A stretch of DNA of 33,488 bases from Eubacteriales bacterium (GTDB lineage Bacteria; Bacillota; Clostridia; Saccharofermentanales; UBA5734): positions 100,122 through 133,609 of the forward strand of contig JAQUDJ010000002.1 in assembly GCA_028685755.1 (NCBI GenBank), in the 5' to 3' direction. The notes beneath the pieces were generated by a model. It saw only the letters and a list, made by a program, of their open reading frames with translations, did not search any database and had not been told where the DNA came from. The first letter of the stretch is position 1, and each line of letters begins with the position of its first letter. The translations under genes and the position numbers were made by a program. Positions 23,510 to 32,529 of the stretch are shown piece after piece.

Positions 23510-25036
23510 TTGGCAGATTATAAATTAAGTATTAGCATGGAAAACGATCATATTGCCACGATAAAAGTAATCGGTATTGGCGGCGGTGGCTGCAATGCTG
23601 TTGACCGAATGATTGAAAGTTCTGTTCAGGGCATCGAATTCATCGCAGTCAATACTGACAACCAAGTCCTCCAACGCTCCAAGGCGAGCAATCGTGTCCA
23701 AATCGGTGAAAAAATCACTCGCGGCCAAGGCGCCGGCGCAAACCCAGAGGTCGGCTCGAAAGCCGCGATCGAATCTGCAGAAGAGATTAGTGAACTGATC
23801 AAAGGGACTGATATGCTCTTTATCACGGCCGGTATGGGTGGGGGCACCGGCACCGGTGGCGCACCGATCATCGCGCAGATCGCTCGCGAACTCAATATCT
23901 TGACTGTCGGGGTCGTCACTCGACCCTTCCGTTTTGAAGGTTCCCGCCGCATGCAGAATGCCGAAAAGGGCATTCGTGAGCTTGAAAAGTACGTTGATTC
24001 CTTAATCGTAGTCCCGAATGAAAAATTATTGGAAATTGCTGACCAAGACACTTCACTAGATGAAGCCTTTATCCTTGCTGATCAGATTTTGCGATACGGT
24101 GTGTCAGGCATCTCCGACCTCGTAGCCGTACCAGGTCTGATCAATCTCGACCTCGCTGACGTGCGACGAATCATGACACAAGCTGGCGTTTGCCACATGG
24201 GGATTGGTCGGGCATCCGGTGAGGGCCGCGCAGCTGCTGCAATTCGGCAAGCGATCAACAGCCCATTACTCGATACGACAATCGATGGCGCTCGTGGCGT
24301 CATCATGAACTTCACCGGTGGTCGCGACATGAAGATTCGCGAAGTTGACGAAGCTGCATCCATCGTGCGCGACGCGGTTTCGCCCGATGCTGACATTATC
24401 TTTGGTGCGACTCACGATGAAACGATGCATGATGAGATCATGATTACCGTCATCGCCAGCGGTTTTGACAAAGAAGCCGGTTCGATTGGCCGGGATTTTG
24501 ATCATGCCCGGAACAAGGCGACAGCTGCTTCCACACAACCCCCGGTCCCACAGCGAGCGGAGCCGGTTACCTATGCCGAAACCAAAGCGACAAACCCTTT
24601 TGATACGATGAATAATTACCCCACCGAAACACGATCTGCCAAGAATGATTCTGATTTTGGCGTGCCCGATATTTTTACTCGTAGTTACGCAACACCAGAA
24701 TCACCCAAAAATCCAGAATCCGGTTTTCATATGGTTGGGGCGGTCGATGCAGAATCACAAGATAATCCGATTTATGATTCAATTGGGGCAACCACAACCG
24801 ATTCCACCAATACACCGAGCATGCCCTCACAGGACACGCAGCAGGTACCGAATTTCGAAGCGATGTACAGTTCGCCTGCCATGGCCTCGACCTATACTGA
24901 CCTGACCTCGGCGCGTCCAGAACCAGCTGTTCGCAAAGAACCTGAACCGATTCGCCCAGCTCCTCCCCAGAAGAGCAAGCAGTCCCGCATGCTCCCGTGG
25001 TTTTTACAAGACAACGATTCTCGTTATAACGACTGA
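23510..25036 (+). CDS. ftsZ: Cell division GTPase FtsZ
   Basis: Tubulin homologue that forms the cytokinetic ring. TTG start at 23510 is supported by GAGAGGAGA seven bases upstream and gives the family-typical short N-terminus before IKVIGIGGGGCNAVDRMI. The tubulin signature GGGTGTG is at 110-116. The globular domain ends near residue 320 (VIASGFDKE), followed by a disordered linker of about 170 residues rich in P, T, S, D and N, and a C-terminal peptide around LPWFLQDN that corresponds to the conserved IPxFLR-like tail that binds FtsA/SepF-type partners. At 508 residues it is much longer than the common 360-400, all from the linker. It has its own promoter candidate and leads into nrdR after 21 nt. 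Confidence 0.98.
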   Translation: MADYKLSISMENDHIATIKVIGIGGGGCNAVDRMIESSVQGIEFIAVNTDNQVLQRSKASNRVQIGEKITRGQGAGANPEVGSKAAIESAEEISELIKGTDMLFITAGMGGGTGTGGAPIIAQIARELNILTVGVVTRPFRFEGSRRMQNAEKGIRELEKYVDSLIVVPNEKLLEIADQDTSLDEAFILADQILRYGVSGISDLVAVPGLINLDLADVRRIMTQAGVCHMGIGRASGEGRAAAAIRQAINSPLLDTTIDGARGVIMNFTGGRDMKIREVDEAASIVRDAVSPDADIIFGATHDETMHDEIMITVIASGFDKEAGSIGRDFDHARNKATAASTQPPVPQRAEPVTYAETKATNPFDTMNNYPTETRSAKNDSDFGVPDIFTRSYATPESPKNPESGFHMVGAVDAESQDNPIYDSIGATTTDSTNTPSMPSQDTQQVPNFEAMYSSPAMASTYTDLTSARPEPAVRKEPEPIRPAPPQKSKQSRMLPWFLQDNDSRYND

Positions 25037-25057
25037 TCAACAATCGGGAGGCTCGCC

Positions 25058-25513
25058 ATGCGCTGTCCGTTTTGTGCGCACGATGAAGATCGCGTCATTG
25101 ATTCCCGTCCCTCTGACGAAGGCTCTGCCATTCGGCGGCGGCGGGAATGTATTTCCTGTGGTGCGCGATTCACGACTTACGAGAAAGTCGAAAATCTCCC
25201 CCTGCTTGTCATCAAGAAAGACGGCACCCGCGAACATTTCGACCGTGAAAAATTAATTAACGGCATCTTAAAGAGCTGTGAAAAGCGCCCTGTTTCGACA
25301 AACCAAGTCGAAGCGATCGTCAATAGTATCGAAACAAATAACCAAAACTCCTTAAAACGCGAAGTGACCTCCCACGAGATTGGCGAGATGGTGATGGAAG
25401 GTCTCAAACGGATTGATGAGGTTGCTTATGTGCGATTTGCCTCGGTTTATCGCCAGTTTAAAGATGTGAATTCCTTCCTTGACGAACTAAACCACATGCT
25501 CCGCCAGCCCTAA
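25058..25513 (+). CDS. nrdR: Transcriptional repressor NrdR
   Basis: Nucleotide-sensing repressor of ribonucleotide reductase genes. At 151 residues it has the usual length: an N-terminal zinc ribbon with C3-P-F-C6 and C31-I-S-C34, the [17 protein letters not shown] region, then an ATP-cone domain ([32 protein letters not shown]) that binds ATP or dATP. A GGGAGG site precedes the ATG. NrdR boxes were not identified near it, and its regulated nrd genes are not in the window. Placement just after ftsZ may couple replication supply to division, but this is only suggestion. Confidence 0.97.
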   Translation: MRCPFCAHDEDRVIDSRPSDEGSAIRRRRECISCGARFTTYEKVENLPLLVIKKDGTREHFDREKLINGILKSCEKRPVSTNQVEAIVNSIETNNQNSLKREVTSHEIGEMVMEGLKRIDEVAYVRFASVYRQFKDVNSFLDELNHMLRQP

Positions 25514-25542
25514 TTGAACGGCGTAGCAGGGAAGAGGTCCAG

Positions 25543-26253
25543 ATGAAAAAGGCCCTGATCGTTGATGACGATCCGCATATCAGTGAACTCTTACGGTTAT
25601 ATTTCAATAAAGATGGCTTTGACGTAGTCAGCTGTTTCGATGGGATTGAAGCGATCGAACGTTTTCCGCAAGCACAACCAGACATCGTTATTTTAGATCT
25701 CATGCTCCCAGGTAAAGATGGTTACGATGTGCTGCGCGATATTCGCCGGCATTCCAACGTTCCTGTCATCATGCTGACAGCTCGCGGTGACACCTTAGAC
25801 AAAGTGGTCGGACTCGAACTCGGAGCCGACGATTATGTCCAAAAGCCTTTTGAACCGAAAGAACTGATGGCGCGAGTCAAAGCCGTCCTTCGTCGTGCTG
25901 AACCAGATGGCGAGCTCCAAAAAAATCCGTCCGACCAAACTGCTGGCGAATGGGTCGAATATCCTGGGATTCGCATTGACAAGTCCCGTTATAGCGTCAC
26001 TGTCAGTGGACAGAATTTAGAGATGCCACCGAAAGAACTCGAACTTCTGTTCTTTTTATCATCGCATCCGAATCGAGTTTTTACCCGCGAACAATTACTT
26101 GAAAACATCTGGGGCTTCGACTTTTTCGGCGAATCCCGCACGGTCGATGTTCATATCAAGCGTATCCGTGAAAAAATCGAAGACATGGGTGAACATCCTG
26201 ACTGGCAGATCAAAACGGTCTGGGGTGTTGGCTACAAATTTGAAGTCTTTTAA
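25543..26253 (+). CDS. OmpR/PhoB-family response regulator
   Basis: Two-domain regulator of 236 residues. The receiver domain carries the acidic pair DDD at 8-10, the phosphoacceptor D52 (ILDLMLPGKDGYDVL), the LTARGD Thr and the KPF lysine near 100. After a short linker, a winged-helix DNA-binding domain (PPKELELLFFLSSHPNRVFTREQLLENIWGFDFFGESRTVDVHIKRIREKI, in two parts) completes the protein. It resembles WalR/PhoP-type regulators, but targets cannot be deduced. It lies 29 nt after nrdR, with a GGGAAGAGG site, and 75 nt before its likely cognate kinase. Confidence 0.95.
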   Translation: MKKALIVDDDPHISELLRLYFNKDGFDVVSCFDGIEAIERFPQAQPDIVILDLMLPGKDGYDVLRDIRRHSNVPVIMLTARGDTLDKVVGLELGADDYVQKPFEPKELMARVKAVLRRAEPDGELQKNPSDQTAGEWVEYPGIRIDKSRYSVTVSGQNLEMPPKELELLFFLSSHPNRVFTREQLLENIWGFDFFGESRTVDVHIKRIREKIEDMGEHPDWQIKTVWGVGYKFEVF

Positions 26254-26328
26254 TGTGGCGATTTTGTCGTTGCTGCAAAGCGCTGGAACACATCAAAAAC
26301 GCAACCTGATTTCAGGGTCGCACCACGG

Positions 26329-27846
26329 ATGAAACATCGCTTTTCAATGCATTCGCTTTATGGGCGGACAATCCTGCAGCTGGCGATGGCTATTTTAGTC
26401 GTCTTTTCGGTTATGGGTGTTTTTTATTATGGCATTGTGACGACTGCGAGTGCGAGGCAGCAATCTAATCAGCTTCTAGGTAGTACGCAAGCGATTGCCG
26501 AAGTTGTTGGACCGTCTTTCAATGCATCTCGCGGTGAAATTACCAGTTCACAAGTCATAAGTTATTTAAATTTCACAGCGCGCTCAACGGGCGCCCTTGT
26601 GTGGGTCATCGACCGCCAAGGCAATTTTGCCTTCATGACAAATACACCTGTCACACTAACTGAGTCATTTGAACTGATAGATGAGCAATGGAATTTGCCC
26701 GATACATATCGAGGTGGGGCAGACCTAGGTACATCAGGGCGATCTTCTATTGGCGATTTCTCAGGGCTCTTCCGCAGTACTGGTCAACGGTGGATCAGCA
26801 CAACCGTTCCTTTGCCTTCACCAACTGGGGCATACATCGGCGAAATCCAACTGCACAGGCCTGTTGTCACCGAAAGCTTCAACAGCTTTTTAATGGCTAA
26901 CAGCTTACTGCTTTCAATGCTCGTCGCCTTTATCCTCGCGCTGTTTTTCCTAGGCTTACTGTCGCGCAACATCACCCGCCCCATTCGCCTTTTAGCCCAA
27001 ACTGCAGATCGGGTTTATCGTGGTGACCTAACTGCTCGTGTCAAACTCAGTGGTTTTTCGGGGAGTTCTCAGCCCAGCAAACCAGCGCTTGTCACGGATG
27101 ATCTGATGATTCTTGTCGAAACCATGAATTCAATGATCGAGAAATTAGAAAATCAAGAACGTACGCGCCGTGATTTCATTTCAAGTGTTACACACGATTT
27201 GCGAACGCCGCTGACGTCAGTCCGGGGTTTTGTCGAAGGAATCCTCGACGGAACTGTCCCCGAAGAGAAAATCGGCACCTATTTGGATATCGTTAGGCAA
27301 GAAGTCATGCGTCTGCAAACGATGGTCAATACCTTATCAGAAGCCAGTCGCTTTGATAGTGGGACGGTCCAGCTTGATCAAACCGTCTTTGATATCTATG
27401 CTTTACTCAAAGAAGATGTTTATGGTCTCGAATCCCTGCTGAACGAAAAAAATATCAGTGTTCAGACTGATTTTGAAAGCAGCGAACAAGATCGTCTCCT
27501 AGTCGTCGGTGACCGAGCCGCAATCAGCCGAGTTGTTTATAACATCATCTCCAATGCCATTCGTTATACACCAGTAGACGGCATCATTTCGCTAACAACT
27601 CGGCGCAACAATCGAACGCATCTGATTGAAATTGTCATTGAAGACAGTGGGCCAGGGATTTCCTCAGCGGAATGGCCTTTTATATTTGATCGCTTTTATA
27701 CAGTCGACAAAAGTCGAACCGGCAAAAGTTCAGGTCTTGGATTATTCATTTGCCGCACCATACTTGCAGCCCATGGTCAGCGGATTACCGTATCCAACAG
27801 TGAACTCGGCGGGGCGTGTTTTACATTTACTTTAGCTATGCCATAA
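26329..27846 (+). CDS. Membrane sensor histidine kinase (HAMP-HisKA-HATPase)
   Basis: Likely sensor for the upstream regulator; 505 residues. Membrane helix 1 is at about 14-36 and helix 2 at about 187-209, enclosing an external domain of about 150 residues with no obvious named fold. A HAMP linker (SRNITRPIRLLAQTADRVYRGDL) follows, then a HisKA domain with phosphorylated H289 in SVTHDLRTPLTSVRG and an HATPase domain with N-box NIISNAIRYTP, G1 EDSGPGIS, F-box FDRFYTVDKSR and G2 SSGLGLFICRTIL. All catalytic motifs look intact. There is no PAS domain between HAMP and HisKA, unlike WalK. The ATG has only a weak ribosome site, and the 75-nt gap from the regulator is unusually long for a two-gene pair. 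Confidence 0.94.
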   Translation: MKHRFSMHSLYGRTILQLAMAILVVFSVMGVFYYGIVTTASARQQSNQLLGSTQAIAEVVGPSFNASRGEITSSQVISYLNFTARSTGALVWVIDRQGNFAFMTNTPVTLTESFELIDEQWNLPDTYRGGADLGTSGRSSIGDFSGLFRSTGQRWISTTVPLPSPTGAYIGEIQLHRPVVTESFNSFLMANSLLLSMLVAFILALFFLGLLSRNITRPIRLLAQTADRVYRGDLTARVKLSGFSGSSQPSKPALVTDDLMILVETMNSMIEKLENQERTRRDFISSVTHDLRTPLTSVRGFVEGILDGTVPEEKIGTYLDIVRQEVMRLQTMVNTLSEASRFDSGTVQLDQTVFDIYALLKEDVYGLESLLNEKNISVQTDFESSEQDRLLVVGDRAAISRVVYNIISNAIRYTPVDGIISLTTRRNNRTHLIEIVIEDSGPGISSAEWPFIFDRFYTVDKSRTGKSSGLGLFICRTILAAHGQRITVSNSELGGACFTFTLAMP

Positions 27847-27935
27847 GTTGTTCACAATCCATTCAAATTTATTGGCTAGAATGTTAGTACACAACTTTTT
27901 CTGACAAGATTTTTGAGTGATCATGGAGGCTGGCT

Positions 27936-29201
27936 TTGAAATTTCGCACAAGCAACGCGATTGCCCTGATTGCAGTAGGCCTAACAGCGGCTTTTGCATC
28001 ATCCCTGCTGACCTCCTGGCTTTTCTATCGCGACCCTTTTGGTCTAACTCTGACAAGCCAGTCAGCTTCCGAAACGCTTGATGATACGCCCACGACGACG
28101 AATCTTGTACCGACCATGGTCGAGATAACCGTTCCAACGACGGCTACTTTGGAAACACAACCCGCACCGACGCTCGTAGATCCAAGCATTTTAGGTGACG
28201 CGGCGAAGGAGCAGCTCGCGCAACTAATTAATGGTACACTCGTCCAATCGTTATACGAAAGAATCTCACCGAGTGTGGTGGGCATTCGTGTGACTGTCGA
28301 GTCCGCAGATTCAGCCACCCCGCTGACAGATCGCGGATCAGGTTTGATTTATAAAGCAGACGGCTTGATTTTAACGAGTACCGATGTTTTAGGCATTGCA
28401 ATGAATCGCTATGGAGAGCTCTTGGAGAATACGATCATCCAAGTGCAAGTCGCTAGTGAATCGGAACCTTTTGTAGCACAACTCATTGGGAAGGATCGTT
28501 TGACCGGAGTGGCAGTGCTTTCAATCGAACCCGGTCTGACAAAATTGCAACCTGCCGTGTTTACATATGCCCCAACCTTGAAAGTAGGACAACATGTCTT
28601 CTTTGTGAGTTATCCGGATGACCTAATTGAATCTGGCTCAATGACGAGTGGTCTGATCAATGCCCTGCACGAACCAATTCAGCTAGAAGATGGTACCACT
28701 GTCGAGATGATTCGCTCGGATGCCCCGATTCTAACTAATGGCGGTGGCGGCCCACTAATCAACTTAGCCGGTGAAGTCATCGCTTTATCAAGCTCAAGCC
28801 AATTAACAGACACATATGACAGCCTCAGTTACGCGATGCCATCTTCGGCCGCCTTATCTGTTGCAGATAGCTTGATCAGCCAGGGCTTCGTTGCAGGCCG
28901 CGCCTGGCTCGGTGTAGCGGTCCTCAAGGATGAAAGCTTTGAAGAATTGCAAGCGTTGTACCATTTCCCAGATGGCCTCTATGTCAGTCACGTGATCGAG
29001 GATAGTCCTGCCTATATCGCCGACATCCGGCGTGGTGATATTATTACTGCAGTTAACGATAAAGCCGTTGACAAGCATCAAAGCCTTGCCTCAATTTTAA
29101 CCCAACATGCAGCGGGTGATCAGATTAATGTCACGGTCTATCGCCGTAGCAATGGTAAATCATTGACCTTGAAAGTGTATCTTAAAGAATATGTTGAATG
29201 A
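27936..29201 (+). CDS. Membrane-anchored HtrA-like pseudoprotease with PDZ domain
   Basis: 421 residues in the S1C/HtrA layout: an N-terminal membrane helix (about 7-29), a Pro/Thr-rich external linker (about 43-85), a trypsin-like domain (about 105-310) and a PDZ domain (from WLGVAVLKDESF, about 323, to the end). The protease core aligns well with family landmarks, yet all three catalytic positions differ: GLILTSTDVLG places D150 where HtrA has His, LTGVAVLSIE places G191 for Asp, and NGGGGPLINLAGEV places G270 for Ser in GNSGGPL. It is therefore predicted to be inactive, perhaps a PDZ scaffold or sensor. TTG start 27936 follows ATGGAGG. Its position behind a two-component system resembles htrC behind walRK in Bacillus. 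nth follows after 6 nt. Confidence 0.9.
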   Translation: MKFRTSNAIALIAVGLTAAFASSLLTSWLFYRDPFGLTLTSQSASETLDDTPTTTNLVPTMVEITVPTTATLETQPAPTLVDPSILGDAAKEQLAQLINGTLVQSLYERISPSVVGIRVTVESADSATPLTDRGSGLIYKADGLILTSTDVLGIAMNRYGELLENTIIQVQVASESEPFVAQLIGKDRLTGVAVLSIEPGLTKLQPAVFTYAPTLKVGQHVFFVSYPDDLIESGSMTSGLINALHEPIQLEDGTTVEMIRSDAPILTNGGGGPLINLAGEVIALSSSSQLTDTYDSLSYAMPSSAALSVADSLISQGFVAGRAWLGVAVLKDESFEELQALYHFPDGLYVSHVIEDSPAYIADIRRGDIITAVNDKAVDKHQSLASILTQHAAGDQINVTVYRRSNGKSLTLKVYLKEYVE

Positions 29202-29207
29202 TCATAA

Positions 29208-29843
29208 ATGACCACTAAAAAGCAACGTGTTGCCGCTCTCGTCGCTCGACTTGAAGCCTATTACCCAGATGTTTACTGCACACTCAACTTTAACAGCGCA
29301 CACGAATTACTCGTTGGGGCCATTCTTGCAGCACAGTGTACGGATGCTCGGGTCAATCTCGTGACGCCCGCACTTTTTGCGCACTATCCAACACCCCAGG
29401 CTTTTGCCACCGCCGATCGTACTGATTTGGAAACGCTGATTCGATCTGTCGGACTTTTTCGCAACAAGGCAAAAGCGATTCAGGCCGCCAGTCAAACACT
29501 AGTTGAACGATTTGCCGGTATAATGCCAGACAATTTGAATGATCTCACTGCATTGCCAGGGGTCGGCCGCAAAATTGCCAATCTGATCCTAGGGGACTGG
29601 TTTGGGCAACAAGCAGTCGTTGTCGATACGCACTGTGCCCGTATTTCTAAATTGCTAGGGCTAACTGAGCGCGATGATCCACCAGGTGTCGAAAAGGACT
29701 TGATCAAAGTACTCCCGCCAGATAAGCAAACGCTCTATGGCCATTTGATGGTGACCCTTGGGCGCGAAATTTGTATCGCCAGACGCCCCCAGTGTGACCG
29801 TTGCCCAGTGAAAGACTTGTGTGATTATGGCCGATCTGCTTGA
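29208..29843 (+). CDS. nth: Endonuclease III
   Basis: Base-excision repair DNA glycosylase/AP lyase that removes oxidised pyrimidines. The 211-residue length matches E. coli Nth. The helix-hairpin-helix LPGVGRKIANLIL contains catalytic Lys122, and VVDTHCARI contains catalytic Asp140, spaced as in E. coli (K120, D138). The C-terminal 4Fe-4S cluster ligands are C189, C196, C199 and C205 in the Cx6Cx2Cx5C pattern. No clear ribosome site precedes the ATG, so it may rely on the upstream gene. The end overlaps recG by 17 bp. Confidence 0.97.
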   Translation: MTTKKQRVAALVARLEAYYPDVYCTLNFNSAHELLVGAILAAQCTDARVNLVTPALFAHYPTPQAFATADRTDLETLIRSVGLFRNKAKAIQAASQTLVERFAGIMPDNLNDLTALPGVGRKIANLILGDWFGQQAVVVDTHCARISKLLGLTERDDPPGVEKDLIKVLPPDKQTLYGHLMVTLGREICIARRPQCDRCPVKDLCDYGRSA

Positions 29844-31905
29844 CACCCCCGTTACAGCTCTCAATGGCGTCGCCGGTAAACGGGCAGCGCTGCTTAAACG
29901 TCTAGGGATCAGTTCATGGCTCGATCTGATGACCTGGTATCCACGGGCCTTTGAAGATTGGTCATCTGCAACGCCGATTGATCAGCTCCAAGATGGCATT
30001 GATCAAACTTTTACAGCGGCCCTTTCCGGCAAGGTCCAAAGTCACCGCAAAGGGCGATTGACGATTACGCGCGCTGTTTTTCGCGATGAAAGTGCCGCAA
30101 TCCGTGCTGTTTGGTTCAACCAACCGTGGGTGGCGGACAAACTCAAAGCCGATCAAAGCTATCGCTTATTTGGGCGGGTCAAACGCCGTGACGGCGAATT
30201 TTCGATCCAAAGCCCATCGCTTGAAGTCGTCGAAGCAGACAGCAAGGGAAAAATACGTCCGATTTATCCGACCACCGAAGGCCTCTCGCAAGGAGTTTTG
30301 CGGAGCTTGATTTTGCCCCTTTTGCAAAAAGTGATGACCAATATCCCCGAGCCTTTACCCTTTTGGGTCCGCAAAAAGCACCACCTCTGTGCCATCGACT
30401 ATGCGATTGCTCGGATTCATCAGCCAGAATCACTTGATGAAGTAGAAATTGCCCGCAATCGCCTCGTTTTTGAAGAACTATTTCTCCTACAATCAGGTCT
30501 TTATTTATTGCGGCGGGCGCGTCAGAACAGCCAGATTGGCATCCCGATTCACCTTTCTGCAGCACTTCACAGCCGTGTGATGCAAACTGAAGCGCAGTTG
30601 CCCTTTCAGCTGACCGCAGCCCAAGTTGCTGCTATAGCCGCCATTCGCCGCGATCTCCAGACAGACCGCCCGATGAATCGGCTCATTCAAGGGGATGTTG
30701 GCTCCGGCAAAACCGTCATTGCGGCCTTAGCGATGCTCGAAGTCGCGCTATCTGGCCACCAAGCGGTGATGATGGCCCCGACGGCCATCCTCGCGAATCA
30801 ACATCAACAAACCCTCGAAAAATTACTCGCCGGGTCGGGCGAACCGGTCGCCCTCCTGACCGGCGCGACACCTGCTGCCAAAAGGCGCGAAATTTTAAAA
30901 GGCCTGGCAGACAACACGATTCGTTTGCTCGTGGGTACACATGCAGTGATCGAGGACAAAGTCGAATTACCACAGCTGGCGCTGACGATTACAGATGAAC
31001 AACACCGCTTTGGCGTGCGGCAGCGCATTCGCCTATCCCGCTCAGAGCATGAGAAAACAGTTACCCCACATGTATTGGTCATGTCAGCGACGCCGATCCC
31101 TCGGACACTCGCCCTGATTCTCTATGGCGATTTGGACATGACTTTAATCGACCAATTGCCAGCTGGACGAGAACCGATCAAGACATACACCGCCCGCAGT
31201 GGTGACCGCGAACGTGTCGAGAACCTGATCCGCAAACAAGTAGCTGAAGGGCGGCAAATTTACGTCGTCTGTCCGATGATCGAGGAGCAAGAGTCGGTGG
31301 ATCTTGAGTCTGCCGTACAGACGTATAATCGCTTAGCACAGGACGTTTTTCCAGACTTGTCAGTTGGACTGATCCATGGCGGTCTCAAGTCTTCAGTCAA
31401 AGATCAAATCATGCTGGCCTTTAATGCGGGTGAACTATCCATACTCGTCAGCACGACGGTCATCGAAGTTGGAGTCGACAATCCTAATGCATCGCTAATG
31501 ATGATTGAAAATGCAGAGCGATTTGGTCTTGCACAGCTTCATCAATTGCGCGGTCGTATTGGCCGGGGTCCACATAAATCGATCTGTATTTTAATGAGTG
31601 ACACGGATGATGAGTTAGCTCGAGAACGCCTCCGCACCCTTTGCCAGACGACGGATGGCTTTGTCCTCGCACAAAAAGACTTAGAACTACGGGGCCCGGG
31701 CGATTTTTTTGGCACGCGCCAACACGGGCTGCCTGATTTGCGCTTGGCCAATCTCTATCGCGACCGCGAGGTGCTTGTTGCCGCTCAGGAAACGGCGCAA
31801 GAACTCTTTTTGCGTGACCCAGACTTAACCGAACCTGAGCATCTCGCCATGGCCAGAGCCCTGATTCGGCGTTTTGGGGAGACTTTTCAACAAATCCAGT
31901 TATAA
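29827..31905 (+). CDS. recG: ATP-dependent DNA helicase RecG
   Basis: Fork-reversal and branch-migration helicase that rescues stalled replication forks. From ATG 29827 the protein has 692 residues (a GTG at 29821 would add two). It has the N-terminal wedge/OB-fold region (GVAGKRAALLKRLGI and the LSGKVQSHRKGRLTIT strand), Walker A GDVGSGKT at 289-296, DEQH at 390-393, MSATPIPRTLALILYGDLD, the motif V/VI text VSTTVIEVGVDNPNASLM and LHQLRGRIGRG, and the C-terminal LRGPGDFFGTRQHGLPDLR. All are intact. It is translationally overlapped with nth, a common pairing of repair genes. Confidence 0.97.
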   Translation: MADLLDTPVTALNGVAGKRAALLKRLGISSWLDLMTWYPRAFEDWSSATPIDQLQDGIDQTFTAALSGKVQSHRKGRLTITRAVFRDESAAIRAVWFNQPWVADKLKADQSYRLFGRVKRRDGEFSIQSPSLEVVEADSKGKIRPIYPTTEGLSQGVLRSLILPLLQKVMTNIPEPLPFWVRKKHHLCAIDYAIARIHQPESLDEVEIARNRLVFEELFLLQSGLYLLRRARQNSQIGIPIHLSAALHSRVMQTEAQLPFQLTAAQVAAIAAIRRDLQTDRPMNRLIQGDVGSGKTVIAALAMLEVALSGHQAVMMAPTAILANQHQQTLEKLLAGSGEPVALLTGATPAAKRREILKGLADNTIRLLVGTHAVIEDKVELPQLALTITDEQHRFGVRQRIRLSRSEHEKTVTPHVLVMSATPIPRTLALILYGDLDMTLIDQLPAGREPIKTYTARSGDRERVENLIRKQVAEGRQIYVVCPMIEEQESVDLESAVQTYNRLAQDVFPDLSVGLIHGGLKSSVKDQIMLAFNAGELSILVSTTVIEVGVDNPNASLMMIENAERFGLAQLHQLRGRIGRGPHKSICILMSDTDDELARERLRTLCQTTDGFVLAQKDLELRGPGDFFGTRQHGLPDLRLANLYRDREVLVAAQETAQELFLRDPDLTEPEHLAMARALIRRFGETFQQIQL

Positions 31906-31959
31906 TAGACCCAGTTATCTTTACATATTTAAAATATCTTCACCTGAAAGGGGCTTTTC

Positions 31960-32511
31960 ATGCCGCGCATCATCTCCGGCCGCTCCGGCGGTATCCAGCT
32001 CGTCGCCCCCAAAGGTCTTGATACGCGGCCCACTGCGGACAAAACCAAAGAAGCTTTGTTTTCCATTTTGACAAATTCGATTCCGGCGTGTCATTTTCTG
32101 GATTTATACGCCGGCACGGGTCAAGTAGGCTTAGAAGCTGCCAGCCGTGGTGCGGCTCGGGTGATTTTAGTTGAACAAGCCAAGTCAAGTCTCGAGGCCA
32201 TCGCAATTAATTTGCAAAAAAGTCGCCTAAGTGACGTAACGAGCGTTCGGCGTGGTTCGGCACAAAGCATCGTTCGGCAACTCGTCGCTGAGGGAGCGAA
32301 ATTTGATCTGATATTTCTCGATCCACCATACCGGATTGCTCTCGAAGACTTTCAAAAACTCAGTGCCGATTTGGTTTTGTTATTACAACCGGCAGGTCGT
32401 GTGATCCTCGAACACGATGCCAGCAGCATCGCATTAGATAATGTCATGGAATTGCAAAGAACTAGAAGTTGTCAGTATGGGACGGCCATGCTATCCTTTT
32501 ATCAAATCTGA
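31960..32511 (+). CDS. rsmD: 16S rRNA (guanine(966)-N(2))-methyltransferase RsmD
   Basis: SAM-dependent methyltransferase of helix 31 in 16S rRNA. The 183-residue protein starts RIISGRSGGIQL, has RPTADKTKEALFSIL, the SAM motif LDLYAGTGQVGLEAASRG and the catalytic D121-P-P-Y124 (FLDPPYRIAL). Length and motif order are normal. The ATG follows a GAAAGGGG site by five bases. The 54-nt gap after recG is A/T-rich with a TATAAT at 31901-31906 but no matching -35. coaD follows, the usual pairing. Confidence 0.96.
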   Translation: MPRIISGRSGGIQLVAPKGLDTRPTADKTKEALFSILTNSIPACHFLDLYAGTGQVGLEAASRGAARVILVEQAKSSLEAIAINLQKSRLSDVTSVRRGSAQSIVRQLVAEGAKFDLIFLDPPYRIALEDFQKLSADLVLLLQPAGRVILEHDASSIALDNVMELQRTRSCQYGTAMLSFYQI

Positions 32512-32529
32512 CCCTTTTTGGGGAGTAAA

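Noticed and set aside
27845-27900. AAGTTGT (27845-27851) and ACAACTT (27891-27897) followed by T residues after the kinase gene, as a terminator.
   Set aside because: The loop would be 39 nt and the T run is short (TTT then CTG), so a stable terminator is doubtful. A TAGAAT at 27877-27882 also has no -35 partner at correct spacing.
31901-31906. Perfect TATAAT before rsmD, overlapping the recG stop.
   Set aside because: No acceptable -35 lies 16-18 bp upstream (TTGGGG at 31874 gives a 21-bp spacer). A promoter for rsmD-coaD is possible but unsupported.
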